64,000 nt of DNA from Immundisolibacter sp. (GCF_014359565.1 NZ_JACIZD010000001.1:496001-560000); one strand, 5' to 3'. Positions 8,420 to 19,036 are shown, counted from the first letter of the stretch. A program made the numbers and translations. The notes: generated from the sequence alone by a model not told the origin.

Positions 8420-8642
8420 TGGCGATCTCCTCGCGTGCGAATATGCGGTTTGATTGGAGCCTTGCAGGCTCGTCGAACCGCATTCTGGACAGCGGTGACC
8501 GGGTCATCTTGACGGCCGTCAACCTGCAAGGCGCCGGGGCCAACCGAACGCCCGTTGACGTGGTGCCCGGCCAAGGGCAGCATGGCCCACTCAACGCGCC
8601 GGGCGGCCGGCAACTTCGTCCACCAGTCAAGGGGAAACGACC
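8420..8642. promoter_or_regulatory. Divergent intergenic region with several operator-like palindromes
   Basis: This region separates the dioxygenase alpha gene (minus) from the diiron-like gene (plus). It holds a nested dyad: ATGCGGTTTGA (8443-8453) faces TCGAACCGCAT (8473-8483), with GAGCC-TTGCA-GGCTC (8457-8471) inside. CCTTGCAGG (8460-8468) recurs inverted as CCTGCAAGG (8523-8531), 63 bp centre to centre. A perfect 14-bp palindrome, TTGACGGCCGTCAA, is at 8509-8522. A TTGACG hexamer at 8555-8560 could be a -35 box for the plus-strand gene, but its -10 is poor. No regulator gene is adjacent. Confidence 0.6.
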
Positions 8643-9473
8643 ATGAGCTACACCAAGCAGCAGATCGAGCAGGAAATCATCCGCATCCTTGAACAGGGCA
8701 CCGCGGCGGTGAAGAAAGTGGTCGACGCCTATGCCGCGCGGCGCACGCCCGAGCGCGACATGAACTGGCTGTGCATCCAGATGGGCAAGGAATTCGGCGC
8801 CATCCTGCTGCATGCGGATCTGGGCAAGGCCGCCATCCGTGCCGGCCTGGACGGTCGCGACATGGACGAGAAGTTCCAGACCATCAAGGAAGAAGTGGCC
8901 CACTATCAGGGCTACTACAACCTGCTGAACCGCACCATCGGCAAGGACGCGCCGATCCCGGTCGAGCACATCTACAGCTATGTGCTGGCCAATGTCGGCC
9001 CCAACGGCCTGGAGCCGGACGGCCCGATGCTGGCGCAGCGCGAGCGCTGGCCGGCCAACTTCAACTACATCGCCAACATGGGCGCCTATGCCAAGGGCAA
9101 GCACCCGTGGGTGGCGCGGGTGTTCAGCGCCACCGGCGAAGGCGCCGCGGGCGGCTGGCACTGGGCCATGAGCCAGCTGCCGCCGGTGGACGATTTCTTC
9201 CGCGAGGCGGCCAAGGTGCAAAAGGGCATCGCCATCGACGAGCTGCGCCACGGACCGCAGGAGCTGACGGAAATCTGTGCGGAATACTCGCCGGACTTCG
9301 GCGTGGACCTGCAGGACATGTTCCGCGAGCTGCGGCACATGCGCTATCTGGAAGTGCTGCAGCGCAACGAGCAGTTCCTGTACCCGATGAGCGACGACGA
9401 GATCGAAGCCATCCGTCAGGAGCTGATGAACGACGCCATCGAGCCGATCCGCGTCTACTCGCAGGCGGCGTAA
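8643..9473 (+). CDS. Uncharacterised putative ferritin-like diiron protein, divergent from the dioxygenase
   Basis: I do not recognise a named family for this 276-residue soluble, mostly helical protein. It contains two copies of a glutamate followed 34 residues later by ExxH: E50 with E84-x2-H87 (EEVAHY), and E166 with E200-x2-H203 (DELRHG). This equal-spaced E...ExxH / E...ExxH pattern is the ligand set of four-helix-bundle non-haem diiron enzymes (ferritin-like oxidases, hydroxylases, PaaA/BoxB-type epoxidases). No signal peptide or membrane segment is seen. An AGGGGAAACG Shine-Dalgarno precedes ATG 8643. It is divergently paired with a BenA-like dioxygenase and followed by a strong terminator, so it is a monocistronic unit. 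A role in aromatic oxidation is inferred. Confidence 0.72.
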   Translation: MSYTKQQIEQEIIRILEQGTAAVKKVVDAYAARRTPERDMNWLCIQMGKEFGAILLHADLGKAAIRAGLDGRDMDEKFQTIKEEVAHYQGYYNLLNRTIGKDAPIPVEHIYSYVLANVGPNGLEPDGPMLAQRERWPANFNYIANMGAYAKGKHPWVARVFSATGEGAAGGWHWAMSQLPPVDDFFREAAKVQKGIAIDELRHGPQELTEICAEYSPDFGVDLQDMFRELRHMRYLEVLQRNEQFLYPMSDDEIEAIRQELMNDAIEPIRVYSQAA

Positions 9474-9513
9474 ACGCGCGCCCCGCGCGCTGCGGGATGG
9501 TTTGATTGCAAGG

Positions 9514-9545
9514 CCCCGCCGGAGCATCCGACGGGGTCTTTTTTT
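9514..9545 (+). terminator. Rho-independent terminator after the diiron-like gene
   Basis: CCCCG at 9514-9518 pairs with CGGGG at 9532-9536, and CGGA with TCCG inside, with one C/A mismatch and a short GCA loop, followed by TCTTTTTTT. This is a textbook intrinsic terminator 40 bp after the stop codon. Confidence 0.85.
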
Positions 9546-9573
9546 ATGCGCGTTCGTCAGGTCGGCGTTGCGG

Positions 9574-11691
9574 TCACGGCCGCCACTCGATGCCGACGAA
9601 CAATCGTCGCGGCAGGCCCGGGAAATAGCGGTAACTGCCGAAGGCCAGATCGGCGCGCTCGGAGTAGTCGCTGTCGGTCAGGTTGGTGATGCGGGCGAAC
9701 AGCGTCGTGGCAGCGCTGGTGGCCCAGTCAGCGCGCAGGTTCAGCAGCGTGTGCCCCGGATAGCGGGCGGTGTTGGCCGCATCCAGGTAATACCGCCCCA
9801 TGCGGATGCCTTCCAATTCCAGGCTCAGGTCGCGGCGCGGCTGGTACTGCCAGCGCAGACTGCCCATGAACGGCGGGGCGGTATCGATCTCGTTGCCGCT
9901 TTTGATGAGCTCGCCACCGCTGGCGGCGCGGTCGAAGGCGTAACGATGGCGCGCCAGGCTGGCTGCAAGATGCAGCTCGTGGTGCGGGGCGGGGCGCCAG
10001 GTGGCCTCGGTTTCCAGGCCAAAGTGCTTGGTGCGGCCGTCGCTGACGTTCAGGCCATCGGCGTCGGTGAAGATGAAATGCGTCTTGCGCATGCCAAATG
10101 CGGTCAGGCTGATGCGGGCATCGGCCCAGGCGCGCTGGTAGCCCAGTTCGACGCCCTGCAGGCGCTCGGAGTCCAGGTCGGCGGTGGTCTGGCCGCGCTG
10201 CAGGCGGTACAGCTCGGTGACCTGCGGCGGGCGAAAGCCGCTCGACCAGGCGCCGTGCCACTGGCCGGTGTAGGGATCGCCGTAGCGCAGGCCGAGCCGG
10301 CCGGCCAGATTGGCGAAGTCATCCTCGCGATCGGCCGGCCGGTTGTACAGGCAGCCGCCAAAGCCACAGGGCGTGCCGTCGTCGCGCGTGTTGCCGTCCA
10401 GCGCCCGGTTGTCGTAGTCATAGCGCAGGTACTCGCCGCGCAGACTCGCCAGCAGATGCCAGCGGCTGGTGGCGTCCAGCGGCAGGTCCAGCGACTGCCA
10501 CAGCGCGGCCATGCGCGAGGCGACCTCGAAGTCGTAATGCAGGCCGGCCGGTCGGGTGGCCTGCAGGAAGGCCAAACCGGTGCTCAGCGGCCGGGCCTGG
10601 ACCTCACTCAGAAACCCGCGCGCGTACTCGCCGGCTAGCCCGGCCTGCCAGTCGATGCCGCCCGGCAGCGGCTTTCGCAGGTCCACCAGCACACCGGCGC
10701 TGCGCTGGCCGTTGGTCTCGGTGGGCTGGCCGGGCAGGAAGTGCTGCAGAAAATCCATCTGCGACCAGCGCGCGTAGGGCGTGATCGACAGGGCGGTGTT
10801 TTCGCCGAGCACGGTGCGCCAGGCGCTGTGCAGGCGCGCCGACGAGGCGTCGCGGTAGGCCTCCGGGTTCACGTTGTCGCGCCGCAGACCGGCCTTGCGG
10901 TAAGCGTCCTTGCCGACAATGAAACCGGCCGTTTCCTGGTTGAGGTTGCTGGCGGCAAGGCGACTGCTGACCTGCCAGCGGCCAATATCGGCCCGGTGAC
11001 CGAGGCCGAGTTTCTGTTCGCCGGTCGGTGTGGCGTCACGAAAACCGTTGGTGTCCGAGCCCAGGGTGTCCAGGCGCCAGTGCCCGGTGCCGGTGGAAAC
11101 GCGGCCGGTGGCGGTGTCGTCCGGACCGGCTTCTAGGCCGAGTGTCCACGGCTGCGGCCCGGGCCGGGGCGATACCACGTTGATGGCGCCGTGCAGCGCA
11201 TTGGCGCCGTACTGGCTGCTGGCCGGGCCGCGGGCGACCTCGACTGCGGCGGCCTGCGCAAAATTCACCTCGAACAGCTCGTTGACGTTGCAGAAGCCGG
11301 CCGGGCGGATGGGGATGCCGTCTTCCAGAATCTGAAATGCGCCGCAGGCGCCGGGGCCGGTGAGCACCGGCGAGCGGATGGCGATCAGGCTCTCCTGGCC
11401 GTCACCGCGGCTGATCCACACACTCGGCACGCGGGCGAACAGCTCGCTCGCGTGCGCCGGGCGCGTGCGGGCGATGTCGGCCGAGTCGATGCGGCTGCCG
11501 CTGCCGGCAGCGGTCCAGGCGGCGATGTCGCGCGGCGCCTCGATGGTCACCACCAGCGGCGGGGCAGCCCCATCATCCGCCCGGCCCGCGGCGGGCACGA
11601 CGACCATGCCCACCAGCAGCAGCGCGGCGACAGGCGCGCCGCCGGAGGGAAAACGCACGCCGCTGCGGGCTCCCGCGAGCTTGAATGTCAC
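9574..11691 (-). CDS. TonB-dependent outer-membrane receptor
   Basis: A 705-residue receptor. A signal peptide (basic start, then ALLLVGMVVVPAAGRA) precedes a TonB-box-like LVVTIEA, then the plug domain with the ILEDGIPIRP segment and VEVARGPASSQYGANALHGAINVVS, then a long beta-barrel ending in an aromatic-rich strand (LFVGIEWRP). Such receptors import scarce ligands at the expense of the proton motive force. It starts 6 bp after the stop of the PQQ-dependent dehydrogenase, so the two are co-transcribed. Uptake of PQQ or of the alcohol substrate is therefore a reasonable inference; siderophore or metal uptake cannot be excluded. Confidence 0.92.
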   Translation of the reverse strand: MTFKLAGARSGVRFPSGGAPVAALLLVGMVVVPAAGRADDGAAPPLVVTIEAPRDIAAWTAAGSGSRIDSADIARTRPAHASELFARVPSVWISRGDGQESLIAIRSPVLTGPGACGAFQILEDGIPIRPAGFCNVNELFEVNFAQAAAVEVARGPASSQYGANALHGAINVVSPRPGPQPWTLGLEAGPDDTATGRVSTGTGHWRLDTLGSDTNGFRDATPTGEQKLGLGHRADIGRWQVSSRLAASNLNQETAGFIVGKDAYRKAGLRRDNVNPEAYRDASSARLHSAWRTVLGENTALSITPYARWSQMDFLQHFLPGQPTETNGQRSAGVLVDLRKPLPGGIDWQAGLAGEYARGFLSEVQARPLSTGLAFLQATRPAGLHYDFEVASRMAALWQSLDLPLDATSRWHLLASLRGEYLRYDYDNRALDGNTRDDGTPCGFGGCLYNRPADREDDFANLAGRLGLRYGDPYTGQWHGAWSSGFRPPQVTELYRLQRGQTTADLDSERLQGVELGYQRAWADARISLTAFGMRKTHFIFTDADGLNVSDGRTKHFGLETEATWRPAPHHELHLAASLARHRYAFDRAASGGELIKSGNEIDTAPPFMGSLRWQYQPRRDLSLELEGIRMGRYYLDAANTARYPGHTLLNLRADWATSAATTLFARITNLTDSDYSERADLAFGSYRYFPGLPRRLFVGIEWRP

Positions 11692-11697
11692 AAGCTC

Positions 11698-13878
11698 TCA
11701 AGCCGTCAGATGAATGAACCAGGCCACCAGCCGGGCCAGCACGCCGTAGGCCCAGTCCTTGACGGACAGCCACCAGCCGCCGGTCTGCTCGCGCCGCGTC
11801 TGGTGTGCCCGCTCGATCACGTAGGCATGGATGGCGTGCGCGTCGTCGCTGCTGAGGTACTTGGCCCAGCCGACCATGCCCAGGTCCTTGTACAGGCCAT
11901 CGAGCACGATCTTGTCGAACAGCTCGTGCGTGGCCGGTTGCATGTAGCGCAGGTCGGCCAGCGTGGCGGCCTCGGCGTTCAGGCCATGGCAGACCGAACA
12001 GTAGGCGTGATAGAGCGCGTGGCCCTTGGCGATGGTGTCGGCAGATGCCATCTGCGGCGGCAGCGGTGGCAGGGCCGGCGGCGGCGGGGCCGGCGGCAGG
12101 CTGGCCTGCCCGCCGAGCTTGAAGGCCAGCAGGCGGCCGCCGACCTTGTCCCCTTCCATCGGCGCCACACCACCCGCCAGGCCCAGCGCCCCGCCCCAGC
12201 CGACCATGACGGCGATGTACTGCTCGCCGTTCACGGTGTAGCTGACAGGCGGCGCGACGATGCCCGACTGTGTCGGCGCACTCCACAGGCGCTTGCCGTT
12301 GTCGGCGCGGTAGGCCACCAGCTCGCCCTTGGCGGTGCCCTGCAGCAGCAGGTTGCCGGCGGTGCTGAGCATGCCGCCGTTCCACGGGCCATCGTGCTGC
12401 ACGCGCCAGACTTCCTTCTGCGCGACCGGGTCCCAGGCGGCGATGTGGCCCTTGGCGATGGCCCGCATCACCTTGCGCGTGAGGGCCGGATCCTGGTCCG
12501 GCGCGGGCATGGCGGCGGCCATGTCGACCGCCATGTTCCAGGGGTGGCGGCCGTACTTGAAGTCCTTCTCCTGGGCATAGGTAAAGGGCAGGTCCTGCGC
12601 CGGGATGTACACCAGCCCGGTCAGCGGGCTGTAGGACATCGGCTGCCAGTTGTGGCCGCCGAAGGGCGCCGGGAAGGTGAGCTTCTTCTCGTCGCGGTAC
12701 TGCGCCGGATCGGTTTCGACGGGTCGGCCGGTAGCGGGGTCGACATGGGTGGCCCAGTTCACCTGCACGTAGTTCTCGGCCGAGATGAACTGGCCGGTAG
12801 CGCGGTCCAGCACGTAGAAGAAGCCGTTCTTGGGCGCCTGCATGATCACCTTGCGCCGCTGCCCGCCGATTTCGATGTCGGCCAGGATCATGTGCTGCGT
12901 GGCGGTATAGTCCCAGGTCTCGCTAGGGGTGGTCTGGTAGTGCCACACGTGGCGCCCGGTGTCCGGATCGAGCGCCACGATGGACGACAGGAACAGGTTG
13001 TCGCCCTCGCCCTTGCTGCGTTCCCAGCGGTTCCAGGGCGCGCCGTTGCCGACGCCGACGTACAGCAGGTCGAGCTGCGGGTCATAGGCCATCGAATCCC
13101 ACACCGTGCCGCCGCCACCGCCCTTGTTCCACCACTCGCCGGCCGGGTTCCAGGTCTTGGCGGCCATTTCCACATCCGGCGTCTCGAAGCCCTTGGCCGG
13201 GTCGCCGGGCACGGTCCAGAAGCGCCACACCATCTTGCCGGTGGCGGCGTCGTAGGCGGACACGTAGCCGCGCACGCCGTACTCGGCGCCGCCGTTGCCG
13301 ATGATGACCTTGTCCTTGACGATGCGCGGCGCGCCGGTGATGGTGTACGGCTGGCTGCGGTCGATGGTCAGGGTTTCCCACACCAGCCGGCCGGTGGCGG
13401 CGTCGAGTGCAATCAGCCGGCCGTCGATGGTGCCGACGTAGACGCGTCCCTTCCATACCGCCGCGCCGCGGTTCACGACGTCGCAGCAGGCGTTCACACC
13501 CCACGAGCGCGGCACCTTGGGGTCATAGGTCCATATCTGTTTGCCGGTGGCAGCGTCGATGGCGTACACGCGGCTCCAGTCGCCGGTGGTGTAGATGACG
13601 CCGTCGACGACGATGGGCGTGGCCTCCAGGCCACGCCGCGTGCCCAGATCCGCGAACCAGGCCAGGCCGAGCTGGCCCACGTTGTCGGCGTTGATGGCAT
13701 CCAGCGGGCTGAAGCGCTGTTCGCCGTAGGTGCGGCCGTGCGCCAGCCAGTTACCGGGCTCGCTATCCGCACCGATGATGCGCGCGCCGTCGATGGCGCC
13801 GGGGGCGGCCTGCGCGGCACCGCAGCACAGGCATGCCGCGGCAATTGCCGCCAGCCAACGTGAGCTTTTGAAACCCAT
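11698..13878 (-). CDS. PQQ-dependent alcohol dehydrogenase with fused cytochrome c (quinohemoprotein, type II-like)
   Basis: A 726-residue periplasmic enzyme. A signal peptide ends near AAQA-AP. The eight-bladed quinoprotein propeller shows the vicinal cysteines C131-C132, E86 (LEATP) and the catalytic aspartate D323 in ETWDYTAT. Residue 325 is Thr, not the Asp that marks lanthanide-dependent enzymes, so calcium is the expected metal. A proline-rich linker leads to a C-terminal cytochrome c with C627-x2-C630-H631, and a hydrophobic tail that may anchor it. It oxidises alcohols and passes electrons to a cytochrome. GGAGGGG precedes the ATG at 13878. No PQQ-synthesis genes are in the window. 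Confidence 0.92.
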   Translation of the reverse strand: MGFKSSRWLAAIAAACLCCGAAQAAPGAIDGARIIGADSEPGNWLAHGRTYGEQRFSPLDAINADNVGQLGLAWFADLGTRRGLEATPIVVDGVIYTTGDWSRVYAIDAATGKQIWTYDPKVPRSWGVNACCDVVNRGAAVWKGRVYVGTIDGRLIALDAATGRLVWETLTIDRSQPYTITGAPRIVKDKVIIGNGGAEYGVRGYVSAYDAATGKMVWRFWTVPGDPAKGFETPDVEMAAKTWNPAGEWWNKGGGGGTVWDSMAYDPQLDLLYVGVGNGAPWNRWERSKGEGDNLFLSSIVALDPDTGRHVWHYQTTPSETWDYTATQHMILADIEIGGQRRKVIMQAPKNGFFYVLDRATGQFISAENYVQVNWATHVDPATGRPVETDPAQYRDEKKLTFPAPFGGHNWQPMSYSPLTGLVYIPAQDLPFTYAQEKDFKYGRHPWNMAVDMAAAMPAPDQDPALTRKVMRAIAKGHIAAWDPVAQKEVWRVQHDGPWNGGMLSTAGNLLLQGTAKGELVAYRADNGKRLWSAPTQSGIVAPPVSYTVNGEQYIAVMVGWGGALGLAGGVAPMEGDKVGGRLLAFKLGGQASLPPAPPPPALPPLPPQMASADTIAKGHALYHAYCSVCHGLNAEAATLADLRYMQPATHELFDKIVLDGLYKDLGMVGWAKYLSSDDAHAIHAYVIERAHQTRREQTGGWWLSVKDWAYGVLARLVAWFIHLTA

Positions 13879-13969
13879 CTGTTTCCCCTCCGAAATCCGT
13901 TTCGAACGACCGTTCAGGCCGGCGCGCGGCATTATGGCAAAAGCCCGCGCCGCCCACCGGCCTCATCGC

Positions 13970-15790
<1,821 letters not shown>

Positions 15791-15949
15791 AATTTGAAGT
15801 TATGCGTCGTGAAGCCACGTGCCGTTAGGCGACCTGGTCAAGTCGGCGTGCGGGTGAGTGGGGCATCGCGCGCCCGCGCCAACCTCAATGATCGCCGTCC
15901 AGTGCCGACTGACCCTGTACACGGCGATCCCGTCTTCGCAGGCGTTGGA

Positions 15950-16636
15950 TTACGGTCTGGCGGACCCCACTGGCCCAGTTGTTTGGTATGTGACCGAAAA
16001 TTGATCCGGCCTGGTTCCGGTCGAACGCAGTTGCATGTTGGTGGTCGCCCCGGCTCGAATCGAAATTCCACCGTTGATTCTCACCTTGGCCCCATCGCTG
16101 AAGCCCGAGTCCAGATTGCACCAATTCGCTCCGGTCAGGACCTGTAGTCCATAGCGCCCGACTGGAACGCCAACTTGCACGTTTGCGCCGGAAGCCACGG
16201 AGACTGACTGATACCGCGCTTGACCGCCTGAATCGGTAAGAACGACGACTACTGGGTACTTGTGCAGATTTTGTAGCTCAAGCCCCGAGTACAGCACGTC
16301 GGTACGTCGCATGACAGCCGGATCGATTACCAAATGCGAGCCGCTGGGCGGTAAGGGCTCACAGGAGCCGAACGGCCCTTTGATCGGCGCCATTGCAGCT
16401 GTGGGAAGTGCTGGTCTGAGGGGCGGCGCATACCGATTGAAAATAGCCATCAGGACCACGGCGACGATGATCCAGACCAGAACAGACATGAACATCTTTC
16501 TTCTGGCCACACCGCGCTTGATGACTGGCGGTTTGTGTGCCCGGTTTTTCCTGAATGGCTTGGGGTTGTAATGCACGTCTTTCAGGTGCGAATCCGCTCC
16601 CTTCTTGCGCATGTAGTCTCGATCCGATAACCCCAT
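15950..16636 (-). CDS. Hypothetical single-pass membrane protein
   Basis: I do not recognise a functional family. The protein of 228 residues starts MGLSDRDYMRKKG, a tag I associate with several small gammaproteobacterial membrane proteins, followed by a basic region and one membrane segment (MSVLVWIIVAVVLMAIF) near residues 48-65. The rest would be periplasmic and beta-rich, with one cysteine pair candidate (FGSCEPL, NWCNLD). ATG 16636 is preferred because GAGG lies 8 nt upstream; ATG 16654 has no Shine-Dalgarno. Base composition is visibly less GC-rich than its neighbours, which may mean acquisition by transfer. Confidence 0.65.
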   Translation of the reverse strand: MGLSDRDYMRKKGADSHLKDVHYNPKPFRKNRAHKPPVIKRGVARRKMFMSVLVWIIVAVVLMAIFNRYAPPLRPALPTAAMAPIKGPFGSCEPLPPSGSHLVIDPAVMRRTDVLYSGLELQNLHKYPVVVVLTDSGGQARYQSVSVASGANVQVGVPVGRYGLQVLTGANWCNLDSGFSDGAKVRINGGISIRAGATTNMQLRSTGTRPDQFSVTYQTTGPVGSARP

Positions 16637-16726
16637 CAGAAATACCTCGTTCATCCATTGGGCAGGGAAGCATGGAACTGACTGGTTTCGCCCGATCGTT
16701 CTAGCCGCCGCGCCCGAGTGCCTCCG

Positions 16727-18010
16727 TTACAGGCGGCGCCAGCGCCACGCGGCGATGCTCACCGCGACCACTGCCTGCACGGCGGCGGCGGCCGGTTTCG
16801 GTCCGGTGTACTCGACGCTGAACGGCAGCAGCAGGTCGGCGAGCGCATGCGCGCCAAACGCCTTGAGCAGCCACGGCAGCAGGCCATACAGCAGGGCGAG
16901 ATAAAGCACCGTCGTGGCAACGACCCGCCGCGGCTGGCGCGCAAAGGCGAAGCAGTGCATCAGCGCCGCATCGCGCACGGCGAACAGCCAGAACACGAAG
17001 GCTGCGTCAGCGATCGCCCAGGTTCCGCCGTCCCGGATCGACGCCAACCGGGTGCCGATGGCGAACAGCAGCGCCAGCAGCAGCGCCACCGGCCAGCCGG
17101 GCAGCTCCTGCAGCGCCCGGGTCCATTGCCGGCGGTTCAGGCGCATCTGCAGGCGGCGCAGCGTCATGGCGCCGGTTTGTTCCATGAACAGCAGGCCGTA
17201 ACAGGCCGCCAGACTCACGCCAACGCCCATGATCGCCACCAGGCCTGCCGCAGAGCCATTCGACAGCGAGGTAAAACCTGCCAGGTAGACGGTCACAAAA
17301 CACAGGAACACCACCAGCGCCCACGGCGTCGTCGGCACGTGCAGGGCGCTGCACATGCTGCGATAGGCGCCAAACACGGCCCAGGCCGCGAACGCCACGG
17401 CGCTGACCAGCACGAAATTCACCGTGGCGTAGCTCGCGCCCCACCAGGCGACCGTCCCCTGATCGACGGCCAGCCAGCGGCGCGCCGAACTGGCTACCGA
17501 CAGCAACACGAACATCCACACCAGGGCGTTGCTGCTGCGCGTGCCTGGATTGCGCTGCGCCGCCATCAGCGAGCCGGTGAAGGCCACGGCATGGCACAGC
17601 ACGGAGCCGGCCACGATGAGGCCGGCCAGCCTGAGCACGGGCATCGGCAGCTGCCCCACGCCCGCCGCGATGAACACCAGCAGGCACAGGCCGCCGCCAT
17701 ACCAGGCAAATGCCGTGGCCCCGGCGAGCTTGCCCCAGGTCATCTGCCACGGGCCGATGCTGGTCAGGCGCTGCGCATCCCAGGTGCGGTTGCGCGCCTC
17801 GTCGCCGATGCCGTCGGCGGCCATCTTGCTGCCCCAGGCAGTCAACAGCACGAGGCAGGCGAAGCCGGCGACCGTGGCCAGCGCGGCATAGCCCCTGCCG
17901 TCGCTGTTGACCAGGATCAGCATGCTGACCAGGCCGATCAGGGCCGGCGTCGCCAGCAGCCGGTGGGCCGACAGCTCCAGCCACAGGTTGCGTCGCAGTT
18001 CCGGGTTCAT
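16727..18010 (-). CDS. ABC-2-type transporter permease
   Basis: A 427-residue protein made largely of hydrophobic segments (about ten) with short loops, consistent with an ABC-2-like membrane subunit. The segment with WDAQRLTSIGPWQMTWGKLAGA is typical of exporters that sit beside GldA/CcmA-type ATPases. It overlaps the ATPase gene upstream by ATGA and so forms a two-gene unit. Substrate unknown. Confidence 0.75.
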   Translation of the reverse strand: MNPELRRNLWLELSAHRLLATPALIGLVSMLILVNSDGRGYAALATVAGFACLVLLTAWGSKMAADGIGDEARNRTWDAQRLTSIGPWQMTWGKLAGATAFAWYGGGLCLLVFIAAGVGQLPMPVLRLAGLIVAGSVLCHAVAFTGSLMAAQRNPGTRSSNALVWMFVLLSVASSARRWLAVDQGTVAWWGASYATVNFVLVSAVAFAAWAVFGAYRSMCSALHVPTTPWALVVFLCFVTVYLAGFTSLSNGSAAGLVAIMGVGVSLAACYGLLFMEQTGAMTLRRLQMRLNRRQWTRALQELPGWPVALLLALLFAIGTRLASIRDGGTWAIADAAFVFWLFAVRDAALMHCFAFARQPRRVVATTVLYLALLYGLLPWLLKAFGAHALADLLLPFSVEYTGPKPAAAAVQAVVAVSIAAWRWRRL

Positions 18011-18948
18011 GGCGCGGCTCCGTGGGTGCCGACGGTGCGCAGGTACGAGGCATGCAGGTTCTCGCGCTCCTCGGAAAAGCGGGTCACCGGCAGGCCGCGT
18101 TCGACCAGCATGCGCAGGACCTCGGCCTGCACGCGGTCGTTACCGGTCAGTTCCAGCAGCGCGTTCTGGCCGGCGTTTTCCAGCATCCGGACGCCGTTCA
18201 TGCCGGCGATCACGGCGGCCAGCTCCGGCACCGGCGACACGAAGCCCAGGCGCAGCCGGCGCACCGGCTCGGCCGCGCCGCCGGCCAGGGCGCGGTGCTC
18301 GATCATCCACCCGCCGCGCAGCACCAGCATGTGGCTGGAATACTCGTCGAGCTCGGCCAGGATGTGCGAGGACACCAGCAACGTCATGCCCTCGTCGCGC
18401 AGGCGCGTGAACAGCCGCGCCAGCGCATGGCGCGCCTCCGGGTCCAGGCCCGCCGCCGGCTCGTCCAGCAGCAGCACCGGCGGCGCATGCACCAGCGCCT
18501 GGCCGATGGCGACGCGCTGGCGTTGGCCACGCGACAGCTCGCCGCAGCGTCGTTCCAGCAGGTCATCGATTTCGAGGCGCTTGGCGGTTCGCTCCACCGT
18601 GCCGGCGATGTCGCGCTCGGCCACGCCGTGCGCCGCCGCCATGTAAGACAGCGCCCGGCGCACGCTCAAGGCGTCGTATAGGCCATAAAAATCGGCCAGA
18701 TAACCCAGGCGCCGGTGCGCCAGGCGCGGCTGCTCCAGCACGTCGACACCGGCCAGCTCGATGCTGCCCAGCAGCGGTCGGTCCAGGCCGGCGATGCAGC
18801 GCAGCAGGGTCGATTTGCCGGCGCCGTTGGGCCCGACCAGCGCCGTGACGCTGGCCGGTTCGATACGGAACGACACCTCCGACAGCGCCTTGACGCCGGG
18901 GTACTCGAAGCTGAGCTTATGCACCACGATGGCGGATGAACTGTTCAT
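18007..18948 (-). CDS. ABC transporter ATP-binding protein
   Basis: A 313-residue ATPase. Walker A is GPNGAGKST, the signature is LSRGQRQRV (R in place of the second G, common in this class), and Walker B is VLLLDEPAAGLDPE. A C-terminal extension of about 100 residues follows the H-loop (SSHIL), typical of drug- or lipid-export ATPases. It is translationally coupled to the permease gene that follows. Confidence 0.9.
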   Translation of the reverse strand: MNSSSAIVVHKLSFEYPGVKALSEVSFRIEPASVTALVGPNGAGKSTLLRCIAGLDRPLLGSIELAGVDVLEQPRLAHRRLGYLADFYGLYDALSVRRALSYMAAAHGVAERDIAGTVERTAKRLEIDDLLERRCGELSRGQRQRVAIGQALVHAPPVLLLDEPAAGLDPEARHALARLFTRLRDEGMTLLVSSHILAELDEYSSHMLVLRGGWMIEHRALAGGAAEPVRRLRLGFVSPVPELAAVIAGMNGVRMLENAGQNALLELTGNDRVQAEVLRMLVERGLPVTRFSEERENLHASYLRTVGTHGAAP

Positions 18949-19004
18949 GCGTGTCTGTTATCGGCCAACGCGGTGTGCAAGGCGCCAGTGCCTGGCTGTT
19001 TGCC

Positions 19005-19036
19005 CAGTGTCCGGGTAAAGCAGTGTCCGGCTAAAG
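19005..19036. repeat. 16-bp imperfect tandem repeat
   Basis: CAGTGTCCGGGTAAAG is directly followed by CAGTGTCCGGCTAAAG (15 of 16 identical). It lies between the ABC ATPase gene start and the HExxH gene end on the minus strand. It could be slippage or a pair of protein-binding sites upstream of the ABC operon. Confidence 0.6.

Noticed and set aside
11191..13863. 890-codon plus-strand open frame
   Set aside because: It lies antisense to the TonB receptor and PQQ dehydrogenase and has no domain-like segments; composition is that of a mirror frame.
16718..18646. 642-codon plus-strand open frame
   Set aside because: Antisense to the ABC-2 permease and ATPase pair, which have the Walker motifs and ATGA coupling.
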